Source: Gordonia alkaliphila
GTDB taxonomy: Bacteria > Actinomycetota > Actinomycetes > Mycobacteriales > Mycobacteriaceae
DNA length: 64,000 bases
Assembly: GCF_023017165.1 (NCBI RefSeq)
Contig: NZ_JALKBW010000001.1
Coordinates: 2,418,001 to 2,482,000, forward strand
Direction of reading: 5' to 3'
In this document: positions 38,837-48,627 of the stretch, in pieces
Layout: each line of letters begins with the position of its first letter
How positions within the stretch are numbered: position 1 is the first letter of the stretch
Notes under the pieces: generated by a model
The model's database searches: none
What the model was told of the DNA's origin: nothing
Seen by the model: the letters and a program-made list of their open reading frames with translations, nothing else
Position numbers and translations under genes: made by a program

Positions 38837-39592
38837 ATGGAGGTCGTGATCACCGATCACCCGGAGCTGGTGGTGGCCGACGCGGTCGCCGAGGCGGTCA
38901 CCGGCGGTGCCACGACCCTGGGCTTGGCGACCGGCTCGTCACCGCTGCCGACCTACCGGGAGCTGATCCGGCGGCATCGCGACGAGGGACTGTCGTTCGC
39001 GGGGGTCACCGCGGTGCTGCTCGACGAGTACGTGGGCCTGCCGGCCGACCACCCGGAGTCGTACACGCGGTTCATCCACGACAACTTCACCGGGCACATC
39101 GACATCGGCGACGTCCACCTGCCCGACACCATGGCCGCCGACCCGCGGGCCGCCGCGCGCGACTACGACGAGCTCATCGGACGGGTCGGCCCGGTGGACG
39201 TGCAGATCCTCGGCATCGGCAGCAACGGGCACATCGGTTTCAACGAGCCGTCGTCGTCGCTCACCTCGCGGACCCGCCTCAAGACGCTCGCCCACAAGAC
39301 GCGCATGGACAACGCGCGGTTCTTCGACTCGCTCGACGATGTGCCGCGGCACGCCATCACGCAGGGGCTGGGCACCATCACCGAGGCACGACGGCTCGTG
39401 CTCGTGGCCACGGGGGAGGGCAAGGCCGCCGCGATCGCCGCGGCCGTCGAGGGTCCGCTGTCGGCGTCGTGCCCGGCGTCGATCTTGCAGTGGCACGCGC
39501 ACGCCACGGTGGTGGTGGATCGTGCCGCGGCCATCAAGCTGCGCGACGTCGAGTACTACCTCAACGCCTACGAGAACAAGCTCGCGCCCTGA
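38837..39592 (+). CDS. nagB: Glucosamine-6-phosphate deaminase
   Basis: A 251-aa enzyme converting glucosamine-6-phosphate to fructose-6-phosphate and ammonia. The phosphate loop LGLATGSSPLPTYREL (about 31-46), the catalytic Asp in LLDEYVGLP (about 65) and the active-site GIGSNGHIGFNEP (about 130-142) are present. ATG 38837 is chosen because MEVVITD matches family N-termini and AGGTAGG precedes it. It is convergent with trmL across a short GC-rich hairpin. Confidence 0.95.
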   Translation: MEVVITDHPELVVADAVAEAVTGGATTLGLATGSSPLPTYRELIRRHRDEGLSFAGVTAVLLDEYVGLPADHPESYTRFIHDNFTGHIDIGDVHLPDTMAADPRAAARDYDELIGRVGPVDVQILGIGSNGHIGFNEPSSSLTSRTRLKTLAHKTRMDNARFFDSLDDVPRHAITQGLGTITEARRLVLVATGEGKAAAIAAAVEGPLSASCPASILQWHAHATVVVDRAAAIKLRDVEYYLNAYENKLAP

Positions 39593-39600
39593 CTCAGGGA

Positions 39601-39615
39601 GCCCTGGCCCAGGGC
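39601..39615. terminator. Short GC-rich hairpin between nagB and trmL
   Basis: GCCCTGGCCCAGGGC (stem GCCCT/AGGGC) lies between convergent stops, surrounded by repeats of CCCTGACTCA and GCCCTG. It is a possible bidirectional terminator; there is no T-tract. Confidence 0.4.
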
Positions 39616-39623
39616 GCCCTGAC

Positions 39624-40106
39624 TCAGACGGCGCCGGCGAAGCCCTGCTGGCGCCACGCCTCGTAGAGGGCGACGCTGGTCGCGTTGGCCAGGTTCATGG
39701 AACGACGGCCCGCGAGCATCGGAATGCGGAGCTGCGCGGTGATCAGCGGGTGGTTCAGCACCTCGTCGGGCAGCCCGGTGGGTTCCGGGCCGAACAGCAG
39801 TACGTCGCCGGGCTGGTACTGCACCTCGGTGAAGAACGTGTCGGCGTGCGCGGTGAAGGCGAAGACGCGCTGGGGTTGCATGGTGGCCCACGCGGTTTCC
39901 AGGTCCGGGTGGACCGTCACGTTCGCCATCTCGTGGTAGTCGAGCCCGGCCCGACGGACCTGCTGATCGGTCATCGTGAACCCCAGCGGTTCGATGAGGT
40001 GCAGCTCCGCGCCGGTATTGGCCGCGATGCGGATCGCGTTGCCGGTGTTGGGTGGGATGCACGGCTGGTAGTAGACGATCTTCAGCTGGAACTCGGGCTC
40101 GGGCAC
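39624..40106 (-). CDS. trmL: tRNA (cytidine/uridine-34-2'-O)-methyltransferase, SPOUT family
   Basis: A 160-aa SpoU-type methyltransferase that modifies the wobble ribose of tRNA with SAM. Motifs: PPNTGNAIRIAANTG (motif 1), LLFGPEPTGLP (motif 2) and RSMNLANATSVALYEA (motif 3 of the trefoil knot). GTG 40106 is preferred because GATAAT lies 7 nt upstream, fitting a leaderless start; ATG at 40115 (adding MGS) is the alternative. Confidence 0.9.
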   Translation of the reverse strand: MPEPEFQLKIVYYQPCIPPNTGNAIRIAANTGAELHLIEPLGFTMTDQQVRRAGLDYHEMANVTVHPDLETAWATMQPQRVFAFTAHADTFFTEVQYQPGDVLLFGPEPTGLPDEVLNHPLITAQLRIPMLAGRRSMNLANATSVALYEAWRQQGFAGAV

Positions 40107-40140
40107 GCTTCCCATTATCGCGCCTTGCGGCGCGCGGGGA

Positions 40141-40377
40141 TCAGCGGGTGCAGACGGCGTAGCGGCCGAGTCCGACTTTCTCCATGATCAGCGAGGCGGG
40201 GCACCAGCCGGCGTACGCGTAGAACCCGAGGTTCAGCGCGATGAAGCCGGTGAAGAACAGCCACCACGGGCCGAGGGTGGCCACCAGGGCGATGCTGATG
40301 AAGAGCATGAGGGACGCCAGTGCGGGGACCATGCGGTCGACGGTGAGCGTGGAGTTCTTGTAGCGCGAGATCGACAT
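40141..40377 (-). CDS. DUF2892 membrane protein
   Basis: A 78-aa protein with two membrane segments and the ending GWCPASLIMEKVGL, matching the YgaP-like inner-membrane domain DUF2892. This domain often accompanies rhodaneses and sulfur-handling genes. ATG 40377 follows AAGGAG at good spacing. A CsoR/CstR-like palindrome lies 60 bp upstream, which fits persulfide- or metal-responsive control. No rhodanese or CsoR gene is visible nearby. Confidence 0.85.
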   Translation of the reverse strand: MSISRYKNSTLTVDRMVPALASLMLFISIALVATLGPWWLFFTGFIALNLGFYAYAGWCPASLIMEKVGLGRYAVCTR

Positions 40378-40813
40378 GGTGGCTCCTTGGGTTCGTGTCG
40401 GTTCGTGGCCCTTCGAGGGGCGTTGCGCTCCACTGTATACCCCATGGGGTATGAAATCCAGGCGCGACGACCCCGGTGGAGGGTGATCACCGGCGTCCGC
40501 GGGGGGCGCCTTGGTCATAGTGGCCACGGCGGGCCGTGGGTGGCAGTCATGCGACTGAATGGCGCCGGGGAGTGTCGGCGGCCGGGCGTAAATTTGGCGA
40601 AAGTCCTCTGTTTTACCCGGTAGGGGCTTTCGGAAAATTGCTCGAAAAAAGTTTCGACGAACTGTTGTGCTAATCGAATATGAGGCGTAGCTTGGAGTTA
40701 GACGATGCGGATACCTCTGCCCGTCTATCGAATCGAGTGGCTGTGCGACCGACCGTGGCGCAGCTCGACCGGTTCACCGCTGGACCCGTTCTCCTACCCG
40801 GAGGTGCTCCAAA
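40378..40813. other. Divergent intergenic region, DUF2892 to HNH gene
   Basis: These 436 bases hold the palindrome at 40437 and an AT-richer stretch at 40600-40690 likely to contain the HNH gene promoter. A 50-codon open frame (40680-40832, MRRSLELDDADTSARLS...) overlaps the HNH start. No RNA gene is recognised. Confidence 0.4.
40437..40452. promoter_or_regulatory. Perfect palindrome, CsoR/CstR-type operator
   Basis: ATACCCCATGGGGTAT is a perfect 16-bp palindrome with the ATACCCC...GGGGTAT halves known for CstR/CsoR-family sensors. It is in the right place to control the DUF2892 gene. Confidence 0.7.
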
Positions 40814-42190
40814 GTGGACGCAGCAGGCCTGACCGAACTCGCCGACTTCCTGGTCGACGATGTGACCGACAACGACGACAGCGTCGACAATCTGGCGCGC
40901 TTCTTGGCGCGGGTTCGCGCGGTGGACGACGACCGGGAACTGCTCGCGATAGCCGCAGCGGTGCTGCGGTTGCGCAACGTCGTCGATTACTCGGTGGCTG
41001 CGGTGTGCGCGGCGATCGAACGGAGCGGGCTGCCGGCGCGGAAGCATGTGCGATCCGCTGCGGCGATCATGACCGAACTGGGCGCGGCCCCGGCTGTGGC
41101 CCATCGTGCGGTCCGGGTCGGGTGGGCGATCGCGGATGAGGGCCTGCGGGCGGTGACGCGCGGGATTCGGGATGGCGCGGTGTCGGCGGAGAAGGGCGAT
41201 GCCGTGGTGACCGGTGTGGGCCATGTGGAAGGCCGGGTGGACCTCTCCGAGGAGGATCGTGCGCGAGTGGTGCATTCGCTGATGGTGCAGACCACGCCTG
41301 CCCGGGTGAAGGAGAAGGCGCGCGCGTGGGCGATCAAGCTCGCGCCGGTCGAGGTCGCGGACGGGCAGGTGCCGGTCGCTGAGCGCGATGACCTGAACGA
41401 GATGACGATGGACCGCACCGACGACGGACGCGTCGCGGTGACCATCGACCTGGACACCGTGGCCGCGGAAGAACTGTTCGCGGCGCTGGATCCGCTGACC
41501 CGGCCGGTGCCGGAACCGGACGGCTCGCACGACAAGCGCTCCGCCAAGCGGCGGCGCGCGGATGCGATGACCCAGGTGGTGCGGACTTATCTCGCGCACT
41601 CGGAGCGCCCGGAGTCCGGGGGAGTGCTGCCGCACGTCACGCTGTCTGTGCCGGCGGCCGTGGTGATGAACGGGCAGGTGCTCGATTCCGTTGCGGGACA
41701 GACGATTGCGATTCCGTTCGCCGACAGCGACACCCCGGTGCCGTGGCTCGGCTTCGGCGGGCCGGTCTCGGCGCGCACCGCGGAACTGATCATGTGCGAG
41801 GCTTCCGTGGCGGTGGCGCTGATGGACGAGCACGGCGTGCCGCTGAGCGTGGGCCGGGAGAAGCGCCTGTTCACCCCGGCGATACGGAAGGCGCTCGTGC
41901 TGCGCGACCGCGGCTGCGCGTTCCCCGGGTGCGGTGCGCCGCCGTCGTGGTGCGACGGTCACCACGTCGAGCATTGGGAGCATGGCGGGCAGACGTGCCT
42001 CGACAACGGCGTCTTGCTCTGCCGACGCCACCACATGCTGATTCACCACGGTGGGTGGGAAGTGTTCATCGGGCACGACCGCCACCCCTGGTTCGTGCCA
42101 CCGGCCGATCCGGACCACCCGCAGCGGTTCCGGGAACCGATTCCATCGAACGCGCGGCGCACGCTGACGTTGTTGCCGGGTGCGGCCTGA
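40814..42190 (+). CDS. 13E12-type DUF222 protein with HNH endonuclease domain
   Basis: A 458-aa protein. The DUF222 region spans most of the chain, and the C-terminal HNH motif has RDRGCAFPGCGAP, CDGHHVEHWEHGG and LLCRRHHMLIHHGGW (about 365-420), with zinc cysteines and catalytic histidines present. This family is multicopy in mycolic-acid actinobacteria (13E12 repeats); the role is unknown and may be linked to mobile DNA. The GTG start follows GGAGG with 9-nt spacing. Confidence 0.9.
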   Translation: MDAAGLTELADFLVDDVTDNDDSVDNLARFLARVRAVDDDRELLAIAAAVLRLRNVVDYSVAAVCAAIERSGLPARKHVRSAAAIMTELGAAPAVAHRAVRVGWAIADEGLRAVTRGIRDGAVSAEKGDAVVTGVGHVEGRVDLSEEDRARVVHSLMVQTTPARVKEKARAWAIKLAPVEVADGQVPVAERDDLNEMTMDRTDDGRVAVTIDLDTVAAEELFAALDPLTRPVPEPDGSHDKRSAKRRRADAMTQVVRTYLAHSERPESGGVLPHVTLSVPAAVVMNGQVLDSVAGQTIAIPFADSDTPVPWLGFGGPVSARTAELIMCEASVAVALMDEHGVPLSVGREKRLFTPAIRKALVLRDRGCAFPGCGAPPSWCDGHHVEHWEHGGQTCLDNGVLLCRRHHMLIHHGGWEVFIGHDRHPWFVPPADPDHPQRFREPIPSNARRTLTLLPGAA

Positions 42191-42262
42191 CTCCGCACCT
42201 GCGACGCCTGTTTCACGATCTGAAGTCTCTCAGTAGTCCCAAGCACCTTGTGTGCGAATGAT

Positions 42263-42281
42263 TCTCGCCGCGGCGGCGAGA
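42263..42281. terminator. GC-rich hairpin after the HNH gene
   Basis: TCTCGCC/GGCGAGA stem of 7 bp with a 5-nt loop, 73 bp after the HNH stop. No T-tract, so termination is only possible. Confidence 0.35.
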
Positions 42282-42455
42282 CCTAGAACTACCTGTATGC
42301 AGTGTCGGGAGCGGGTCCCGGCGCGATGTGTTGTTTGAGAATTCCATTGTGTGAACGACATCCCTCGGCCCTTCCTCAGGCTCCGGGGGCGATGGACGCT
42401 GCCCGGAGCCGGTCGGGGGTCGGGGGATGTCGCACGGCGCTGGTAGAACTGGACC

Positions 42456-42935
42456 ATGCGTTGGTCAGGAATGCGCGCGGGGGCGCTGGTCGTCGGGGTG
42501 TGCGGAGTGCTGGCGGTCAGCGGGTGCGGATCGTCGTCGGAGCAGCCGGCGACGACGGTCACCGTGACCGAGTCGGTAAGCCGCGCTGCGTCGTCGACCG
42601 TCCCGACCGTGAAGGACTCCGACGACACCGGCGGGGCCGCATCGTCGAGCAGTGCCGCGCCCAAGTCGGCGGCCAATGACGCCCAGGGACAACAGAACTC
42701 GGCCAAGGGCAAGATGCCCGACGTGGTCTGCATGGACCTGCAGTCGGCGCAGAACAAGATCCAGGAGAACGGCGTCTACTTCTCGCGCAGCGAGGACGCC
42801 ACCGGGCAGGCCCGCGAGCAGATGTGGGATCGGAACTGGGTGGTCGTCGCGCAGCGTCCCGCGGCTGGCGAGCCGATCGGGGAGGGCGACGCGGTCCTCT
42901 CGGTGGTCAAGAAGGGCGAGCCGAACCCCTGCTGA
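42456..42935 (+). CDS. PASTA-domain lipoprotein
   Basis: A 159-aa protein with a signal peptide and lipobox VSGC (Cys about 24), then a Ser/Thr/Ala-rich linker. A single C-terminal PASTA-like domain follows (MPDVVCMDLQSAQNKIQENG to WVVVAQRPAAGEPIGEGD). PASTA domains bind peptidoglycan fragments or beta-lactams on surface kinases and lipoproteins. It is probably membrane-anchored and exported. TAGAACT directly before ATG suggests a leaderless start. Confidence 0.85.
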   Translation: MRWSGMRAGALVVGVCGVLAVSGCGSSSEQPATTVTVTESVSRAASSTVPTVKDSDDTGGAASSSSAAPKSAANDAQGQQNSAKGKMPDVVCMDLQSAQNKIQENGVYFSRSEDATGQAREQMWDRNWVVVAQRPAAGEPIGEGDAVLSVVKKGEPNPC

Positions 42936-43018
42936 TCCGGCCCGCTGATCCGTCCCGCGTCACCTTCCGCGCATGCCGCAATGGGGAATCGGCGCGGTAA
43001 ATGGAACAATAGGAAACC

Positions 43019-43882
43019 GTGACGGCGATTCGACTGGACGGCAAGACCACCCGCGACGAGATCTTCACCGACCTCTCCCAACGCGTTGAAGCACTGCGTG
43101 CGGCGGGCATCACGCCCGGCCTCGGCACCATCCTGGTGGGCGACGATCCGGGCTCGCATTCGTACGTCAAGGGCAAGCACGCCGACTGCGCGAAGGTCGG
43201 CGTCGCGTCGATCCGCCGTGACCTGCCGGCCGACGCGACCACCGAAGAGCTCAACGCGGCGATCGACGAGCTGAACGCCGACCCGGCGTGCACCGGCTAC
43301 ATCGTGCAGCTGCCGCTGCCCAAGCACCTCGACGAGAACGTCGCGCTCGAGCGGATCGCTCCGGAGAAGGACGCCGACGGCCTGCACCCGATCAACCTCG
43401 GTCGCCTGGTGATCGGTCGCGACTCCACCCTGCCGTGCACGCCGCGCGGCGTGGTGCACCTGCTCCGTCGCTACAACATCGAGCTCGACGGCGCGCACGT
43501 CGTCGTGGTGGGCCGCGGCATCACCATCGGCCGTCCGATCGGCCTGCTGCTGACGCGCCGCAGCGAGAACGCGACCGTGACGCTGTGCCACACCGGCACC
43601 CGCGATCTGGCCGCCGAAGTGCGCCGCGCCGACATCGTCATCGCCGCCGCCGGCGTCGCGCACCTGATCACCGCCGACATGGTGAAGCCGGGTGCGGCCG
43701 TGATCGACGTCGGCGTGAGCCGCGGACCCGACGGGCTCCTCGGCGACGTGGCCCCGGACGTCTGGGACGTCGCGGGCGCCGTCTCCCCGAACCCGGGCGG
43801 TGTGGGTCCGCTGACCCGCGCCTTCCTGCTGGTCAACGTCGTGGAGCGCGCCGAAGCCGACTTGGCGGCCCGCTCGCAGTGA
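43019..43882 (+). CDS. folD: Methylenetetrahydrofolate dehydrogenase/cyclohydrolase
   Basis: A 287-aa bifunctional enzyme oxidising 5,10-methylene-THF with NADP+ and hydrolysing the methenyl product. [13 protein letters not shown] contains the catalytic Tyr/Lys, and [11 protein letters not shown] and the cofactor loop [15 protein letters not shown] follow. The usual SVGRP motif reads TIGRP here, a mild variant. GTG start. Its stop overlaps the DUF3017 gene (GTGA). Confidence 0.97.
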   Translation: MTAIRLDGKTTRDEIFTDLSQRVEALRAAGITPGLGTILVGDDPGSHSYVKGKHADCAKVGVASIRRDLPADATTEELNAAIDELNADPACTGYIVQLPLPKHLDENVALERIAPEKDADGLHPINLGRLVIGRDSTLPCTPRGVVHLLRRYNIELDGAHVVVVGRGITIGRPIGLLLTRRSENATVTLCHTGTRDLAAEVRRADIVIAAAGVAHLITADMVKPGAAVIDVGVSRGPDGLLGDVAPDVWDVAGAVSPNPGGVGPLTRAFLLVNVVERAEADLAARSQ

Positions 43883-44202
43883 CCGCCTACGAGGTCGACT
43901 CCCTGCGCCGTGCGCGGCTGTGGCGACGCGTGGTGCGGCAGATTCCGTTCTTCGCGGTCCTGGCCGTGGTCGGGGTAGCCGCGATCCTGGTGCTGTTCGA
44001 CCGGTGGCGCCGTGGCAGCGTGGCCTTCGGCGCCGCGCTGCTTCTCGGTGCCCTGCTGCGCACCTTGGTGCCCACCGACAAGGTGGGCCTGCTGCAGGTA
44101 CGCAGCCGACCGTTCGACATCGGCGCTCTCGCGTCGATGGGCCTGCTCGTGATCTGGCTGGCCACCTCCATCGACTCCCTCGGCACCGGCGACCAGCTGT
44201 AA
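43879..44202 (+). CDS. DUF3017 membrane protein
   Basis: A 107-aa protein with three membrane segments; [23 protein letters not shown] is typical of DUF3017. It is coupled to folD by a GTGA overlap, the same pairing as in mycobacteria. The function is unknown. Confidence 0.88.
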   Translation: MTAYEVDSLRRARLWRRVVRQIPFFAVLAVVGVAAILVLFDRWRRGSVAFGAALLLGALLRTLVPTDKVGLLQVRSRPFDIGALASMGLLVIWLATSIDSLGTGDQL

Positions 44203-44222
44203 CTGCCGAACGGCACGCAGCT

Positions 44223-44245
44223 GCCGCCGCACCATCTGCGGCGGC
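44223..44245. terminator. Bidirectional hairpin terminator
   Basis: GCCGCCGCA/TGCGGCGGC, a perfect 9-bp stem with loop CCATC, between the convergent DUF3017 and DUF2867 genes. No T-tract, as is common in these genomes. Confidence 0.65.
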
Positions 44246-44271
44246 GCCCGTTCTCTGGACTCACGCCCGGG

Positions 44272-45749
44272 TCAGCGGTCCGCGGCGCCGGCGATGTTGG
44301 CGATCATGCCGGTGAAGATGATGCCGTGGAACGGCACCAGGGCGTACCAGTAGAGCTGGCCGGCGAGCCCCTTCGGAAAGAAGATGGCCCGCTGACGCAG
44401 CAGCGTCGTGCCGTCGGGGCGCGGTTCCAATTCCCACTGCAGCCACGCGCCGCCCGGGGTCCGCATCTCCGCGCGCAACCGCAGCAGCCGGGGCCGCTCG
44501 ATGCGTTCGACCCGCCAGAAGTCCAGGGCCTCGCCGGTGTACAACACGTGCGGGTCGCGGCGCCCCCGCGCCAACCCCACCCCGCCGGTGAGCCGGTCCA
44601 GCCAGCCCGCACCGTCCACGCCAGCGGGAACGAGTACCACCCGTGTTCGCCACCGATGCCCTCGACCACCTGCCACACTCGCTCGATCGGGGCGTCGCAG
44701 ACCAGGGAGCGGTCGTCGGTGTGCACCACGTCGCCGGCCCAGGACGGGTCCGACGGCAGGGGATCGGCCGGAGCGGCGGTCGGTGAGGCGTTGGCCCACG
44801 TGGTCTCCACCTCGCCGTTCTCGATGCGCGCCAGCGCCAGCGCCACGGCTTCCCGGTAGCCGGTGGTACCGCCCTCCGGCGGAGAGATGACGTCGTCGAT
44901 GTCGTGTTCGGTGACGATGGCCTCGGTGCGCAGGGACTCGATCAGGGCCCGCCCCAGCGACGGCGGTATCGGCGTCACCAACCCGATCCACAGCCCGGCC
45001 AGCGTCGGCGTCAGGACCGGGAGCACCAGGATCCGGCGGCGGAGCAGCCCCGCCACGTCGGCGTACACCTGCAGCATCTCGCCGTACCGCAGCACATCGG
45101 GCCCGCCGATGTCGAAAGTCCGACTGCGCGGCAGCGGCGCCGTGGCCGCCGCCACCAGATAGTGGAGTACGTCGCGGATCGCGATCGGCTGGATGCGGTT
45201 ATTCACCCACCGCGGAGTGGTCATCACCGGCAGACGGTCGGCCAAGTGACGGATCATCTCGAACGACGCCGACCCCGAACCGATCACCACGCCGGCCTGC
45301 AACACCAGGGTGGGTATCCCGGAATCGATCAGGATCTGGCCGACCTGCTGCCGCGACCTCAGGTGCGTCGACAGATGCCCGGTGGCCGGGTGCAGGCCGC
45401 CGAGGTAGACGATGCGGCCGACCCCGGCTCGCCGCGCGGCGGCCGCCAGGTTCTTAGCGCCGCGCTGTTCCGCGTCGGCGAAGTCGCCGCCGCCGGCCAT
45501 CGAGTGGACCAGGTAGTAGACCACATCGACGTCCCGGCAAGCGGCCTCGAGGGAGGCCGGGTCGTTCAGGTCCCCGCGCATCACCTCCACGTCCGCGGCC
45601 CACGGCACATCGCTGATCTTGGCCGGATCCCGGGCCAGCGCGCGGACCCGGTGGCCGGCCGCGAGCAGTCGGGGCGCCAAGCGTCCGCCGATGTAGCCGG
45701 TGGCACCGGTGACCAGTACCCGCAGCCCGCGCGGTCCGGTATCTGTCAT
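44272..45749 (-). pseudogene. SDR/NmrA-like epimerase with DUF2867 domain, one frameshift
   Basis: From the start at 45749 the protein has VLVTGATGYIGGRLAPRLL and a full extended-SDR domain, then a C-terminal DUF2867 (SRPBCC-like) domain. Near 44615-44625 the frame changes: SFPLAW...VR continues as GWLDRLTGGVGLARGRRDP in another frame down to 44272 (IANIAGAADR-stop). Inserting one base in the GCGGGCTGG stretch restores the reading. It is either a true frameshift or a base-call error. Relatives are putative NAD(P)-binding oxidoreductases of unknown substrate. Last gene of a three-gene operon. Confidence 0.8.
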
Positions 45750-45785
45750 TGCTGCTCCCTGCTGCGAGGTGGGTGGGTCGACAGG

Positions 45786-46217
45786 TCAGAGGCGGGCCAG
45801 TTCGCGACCCATGCTGTGCGCCCCCTTGTCGAGCAGGCGGCGCACGCCCAGTCGCAGCAGCGGCTCGGCCCAGCGCAGGCGGCCCTGGAAGTCGAACTGG
45901 ACGCGGTAGGTCACCAGCGAGCCGCCCCCGTGCGGGGACACCGTGATGGTGTCGTGGGCGATCAGGGCGTGATTCTCGCCCCGAAGCCGGATCGAGGTGC
46001 CGGGGACCAGGTCGATCACCTCGTAGGTCACGTCGCTGGTGCGCCCCAGGAATTCCGAGGTGTTGGCATAGCGGGTACCCACCCCGCCGTCACCTTCGAC
46101 GCGGACCGTGCGGACGGTGCCGGGGTCCCACTGTTCGGTGGTGCGGAAGTCGGCGAGGTAATCGAAGACCGCTGCCGGCGGTGCCATGGTGGTCACTTCA
46201 CGCTGCATGTCGATCAT
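45786..46217 (-). CDS. SRPBCC-family protein
   Basis: A 143-aa single-domain START/polyketide-cyclase-like fold protein (VFDYLADFRTTEQWDPGT, VTYEVIDLVPGTSIRL). Such proteins bind hydrophobic ligands. It lies between two SDR-type genes and is probably co-transcribed with them. Confidence 0.85.
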   Translation of the reverse strand: MIDMQREVTTMAPPAAVFDYLADFRTTEQWDPGTVRTVRVEGDGGVGTRYANTSEFLGRTSDVTYEVIDLVPGTSIRLRGENHALIAHDTITVSPHGGGSLVTYRVQFDFQGRLRWAEPLLRLGVRRLLDKGAHSMGRELARL

Positions 46218-46278
46218 GGGAGAGTCCTTTCGGTCGGCCGATTCTCGGCATCGATGATGGTGGTGTCCGTGCGTGGGC

Positions 46279-47241
46279 CTACCGGGCGAGCCCGGCGGCG
46301 ACGGCGCACTGGCGCCACACTCGGTGCAGTGCGGCGTCGTCGTACCGGGTGCCGGGCCGGTAGTGGGTGGGGCGCGGGCGGCGGTCGTGCCAGAACAGGC
46401 CCGACGGGGGAGTCGGCGCGGTAGCCGACAGCCAGACAGCGGTGTCGGCGGCCTGCTCGGCGGTGCGCAGCAGCGGCCGGGTCAGACGCCGGAAGCCGGG
46501 CAGTGCGTCGGCCAGGCCGGGGGTGTCGGCCCACCCGGGATGCATGGCCGCGACCGTCACGCCGCTGCTAGCCCAACGCTGGGCCAGCAGCGGGGTGAGC
46601 GCCACCTGGATGCGTTTGCTGCGCGCGTAGGCGGCGGCGCCCCGGTACTCGCCCGAGCGGTACTCCACGTCGCCGTCGGGCAGCGGCTGGGCGTACATGC
46701 CGCCCGACGACATCAGCACCACCCTTGGATCCGGGGACGCGGCCAGCGCGGGAAGCAGCAGTTCGGTGAGCAGGATCGGGCCCAGCACATGAGTGGTCAA
46801 CGACAGTTCGTGCCCGTCCGGGCCCTCGGTGCGCTGCGCGGGGAGCACCCCGGCGTTGTGGATGGCCAGGTCCAGCCGGACGTGCCGGTCGATCAAAGAG
46901 TCGGCGAACCGGCGCACCGCGGCGAGATCGGCGACGTCGCACTGCTCCACCACCAGATCCGCGTCCGGCAGCTGCGCCAGGACGTCCCGGCGGGCCGCCT
47001 CGCCGCGTTCGCGGTCGCGGACCGTCATCAGCACGGTCGCGCCCAACTCCGCCAGACCCGCGGCGATCGCCTTGCCGATGCCCGAATTGGCGCCGGTGAC
47101 CAGGGCGGTGCGACCGAGAAGGGCACCGGGAGCCGGATCGTCGTCTGGCCAACAGCGTCGGCGGGCGGCGAAGCCGAACCGGGAGTAGCCCGGTGCGACC
47201 GTGCGGTCCAGCACCGCGTCGAAGGCGGCGGCGGCCGTCAC
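46279..47241 (-). CDS. Short-chain dehydrogenase/reductase
   Basis: A 320-aa classical SDR. Cofactor motif LVTGANSGIGKAIA (about residue 46), IHNAGVLP and active site YARSK (about 205) are seen. It resembles retinol-dehydrogenase-like SDRs; the substrate is unknown. GTG start. It leads the SDR-SRPBCC-DUF2867 operon. Confidence 0.88.
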   Translation of the reverse strand: MTAAAAFDAVLDRTVAPGYSRFGFAARRRCWPDDDPAPGALLGRTALVTGANSGIGKAIAAGLAELGATVLMTVRDRERGEAARRDVLAQLPDADLVVEQCDVADLAAVRRFADSLIDRHVRLDLAIHNAGVLPAQRTEGPDGHELSLTTHVLGPILLTELLLPALAASPDPRVVLMSSGGMYAQPLPDGDVEYRSGEYRGAAAYARSKRIQVALTPLLAQRWASSGVTVAAMHPGWADTPGLADALPGFRRLTRPLLRTAEQAADTAVWLSATAPTPPSGLFWHDRRPRPTHYRPGTRYDDAALHRVWRQCAVAAGLAR

Positions 47242-47417
47242 CGGGTCGACGCCTCACGTGCGGGCCATGCGTCGGCATCTGCCATGGGGGTGCTCCGTTC
47301 GTCGACAGGACGGGTACCCCAGGGATTCGGTGCTGACACCGCGCCGGATGGGTCGCGGCAGCCGCGGCGTCCGGCGGGAACCGGAACGCCCGGCCGGACA
47401 GGCCTGGCCGGGAGCGG

Positions 47418-48584
47418 TCAGGCGCGGGTGTCGTCGCGCCGGCGCCGCGCCAGTTCCAGGGTGCGAGCCAGCAACTCGCCGACCGGCTCGCGTTCGGTGA
47501 GGAAGCCGTCGTGGCCAGCGCTGGAGTGCACCACCTGCAGGCCGTCGACGCAGTTGCCCAGCTCCGCGGCGAGCTCGGCCTGCTGGTAGAGCGGGTACAG
47601 CCGGTCGGAGTCGATGCCGACGACGATGGTCGGCACCGGGCAGGCGTTGAGCGCGGCGGTCACTCCGCCGCGGCCACGTCCGACATCGTGGCTGTTGAGC
47701 ACGTCGGTGAGGGCCACATAGCTGCCCGGATCGAAGCGCTGCTTCAGCTTGTCGGCCTGATGCTCCAGGTAGCTGGCGATGGCGTAGCGGCCTTCGAGCA
47801 GCGGCTCCTCGTCGCCCTGCGGCTTGTTCTCGAACCGCTCGTCGAGTTCACCGTCGCTGCGGTAGCAGAGGTGCGCGATCCGGCGGGCGATGCCCATGCC
47901 GGTCATCGGTGCGCGGCCGGTGCCGTAGTAGTCGCCGCCCTGCCAGTCGGGGTCGGCGGTGATGGCGGCGATCTGCGTGGTCTGGGTGCCGATCTGGTCG
48001 GCGGAGGCGCGGGCGCCCACTGCGAGGACCAGGCCGGAGTCGCACCGCTCGGGATGGGTGACGAGCCATTCCAGGGCGCGCGCTCCGCCCATGGAGCCGC
48101 CGGTGACCGCGGCGAACCGCGTGATGCCCAACGACTCGAAGGCCTTGGCTTCGGCGGCGACGAGGTCACGCACCGTCAGGCGCGGGAAACGGGCGCCCCA
48201 CGGCTTGCCGTCCGGCGCGATGCTGCCCGGACCGGTGGACCCGAAGCAGCCGCCGATCGCATTCGGTGCGACGACGCACCATTCGTCGGTGTCGACCACC
48301 AGGCCCGGGCCGACCAGTCCGTCCCACCAGCCGACCATCGAGAAGCGATCGTCCGGCGGGCCGGTCACATGGGAGTTGCCGGTCAGGGCGTGCAGCGCGA
48401 GGATGATGTTGTCCCGCCGAGCGTTGGGGGTGCCCCACCGCTGGAAGTTGACCGTCACATCCTCGAGCCGCCGCCCCGACTCCAACGCGAGGTCGCCGAT
48501 CGAGACGTCGATCGACGCCCCGTCCGGACCACTGGTCCAGTCGGGGTCGCTGATCGTCGCTGTCGCGTCGATACTCACCGACAC
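47418..48584 (-). CDS. metX: Homoserine O-acetyltransferase
   Basis: A 388-aa alpha/beta-hydrolase-fold enzyme acetylating homoserine with acetyl-CoA, the first committed step of direct-sulfhydrylation methionine synthesis. The nucleophilic Ser is in [14 protein letters not shown] (about residue 155), and the catalytic Asp and His are in GIDSDRLYP and SSAGHDGFL. It lies 43 bp downstream of metY and should share its riboswitch-controlled transcript. Confidence 0.96.
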   Translation of the reverse strand: MSVSIDATATISDPDWTSGPDGASIDVSIGDLALESGRRLEDVTVNFQRWGTPNARRDNIILALHALTGNSHVTGPPDDRFSMVGWWDGLVGPGLVVDTDEWCVVAPNAIGGCFGSTGPGSIAPDGKPWGARFPRLTVRDLVAAEAKAFESLGITRFAAVTGGSMGGARALEWLVTHPERCDSGLVLAVGARASADQIGTQTTQIAAITADPDWQGGDYYGTGRAPMTGMGIARRIAHLCYRSDGELDERFENKPQGDEEPLLEGRYAIASYLEHQADKLKQRFDPGSYVALTDVLNSHDVGRGRGGVTAALNACPVPTIVVGIDSDRLYPLYQQAELAAELGNCVDGLQVVHSSAGHDGFLTEREPVGELLARTLELARRRRDDTRA

Positions 48585-48627
48585 TGTTCAGATTCCGTCC
48601 GACGGGCGATTCACGGTTACTTCGGTC

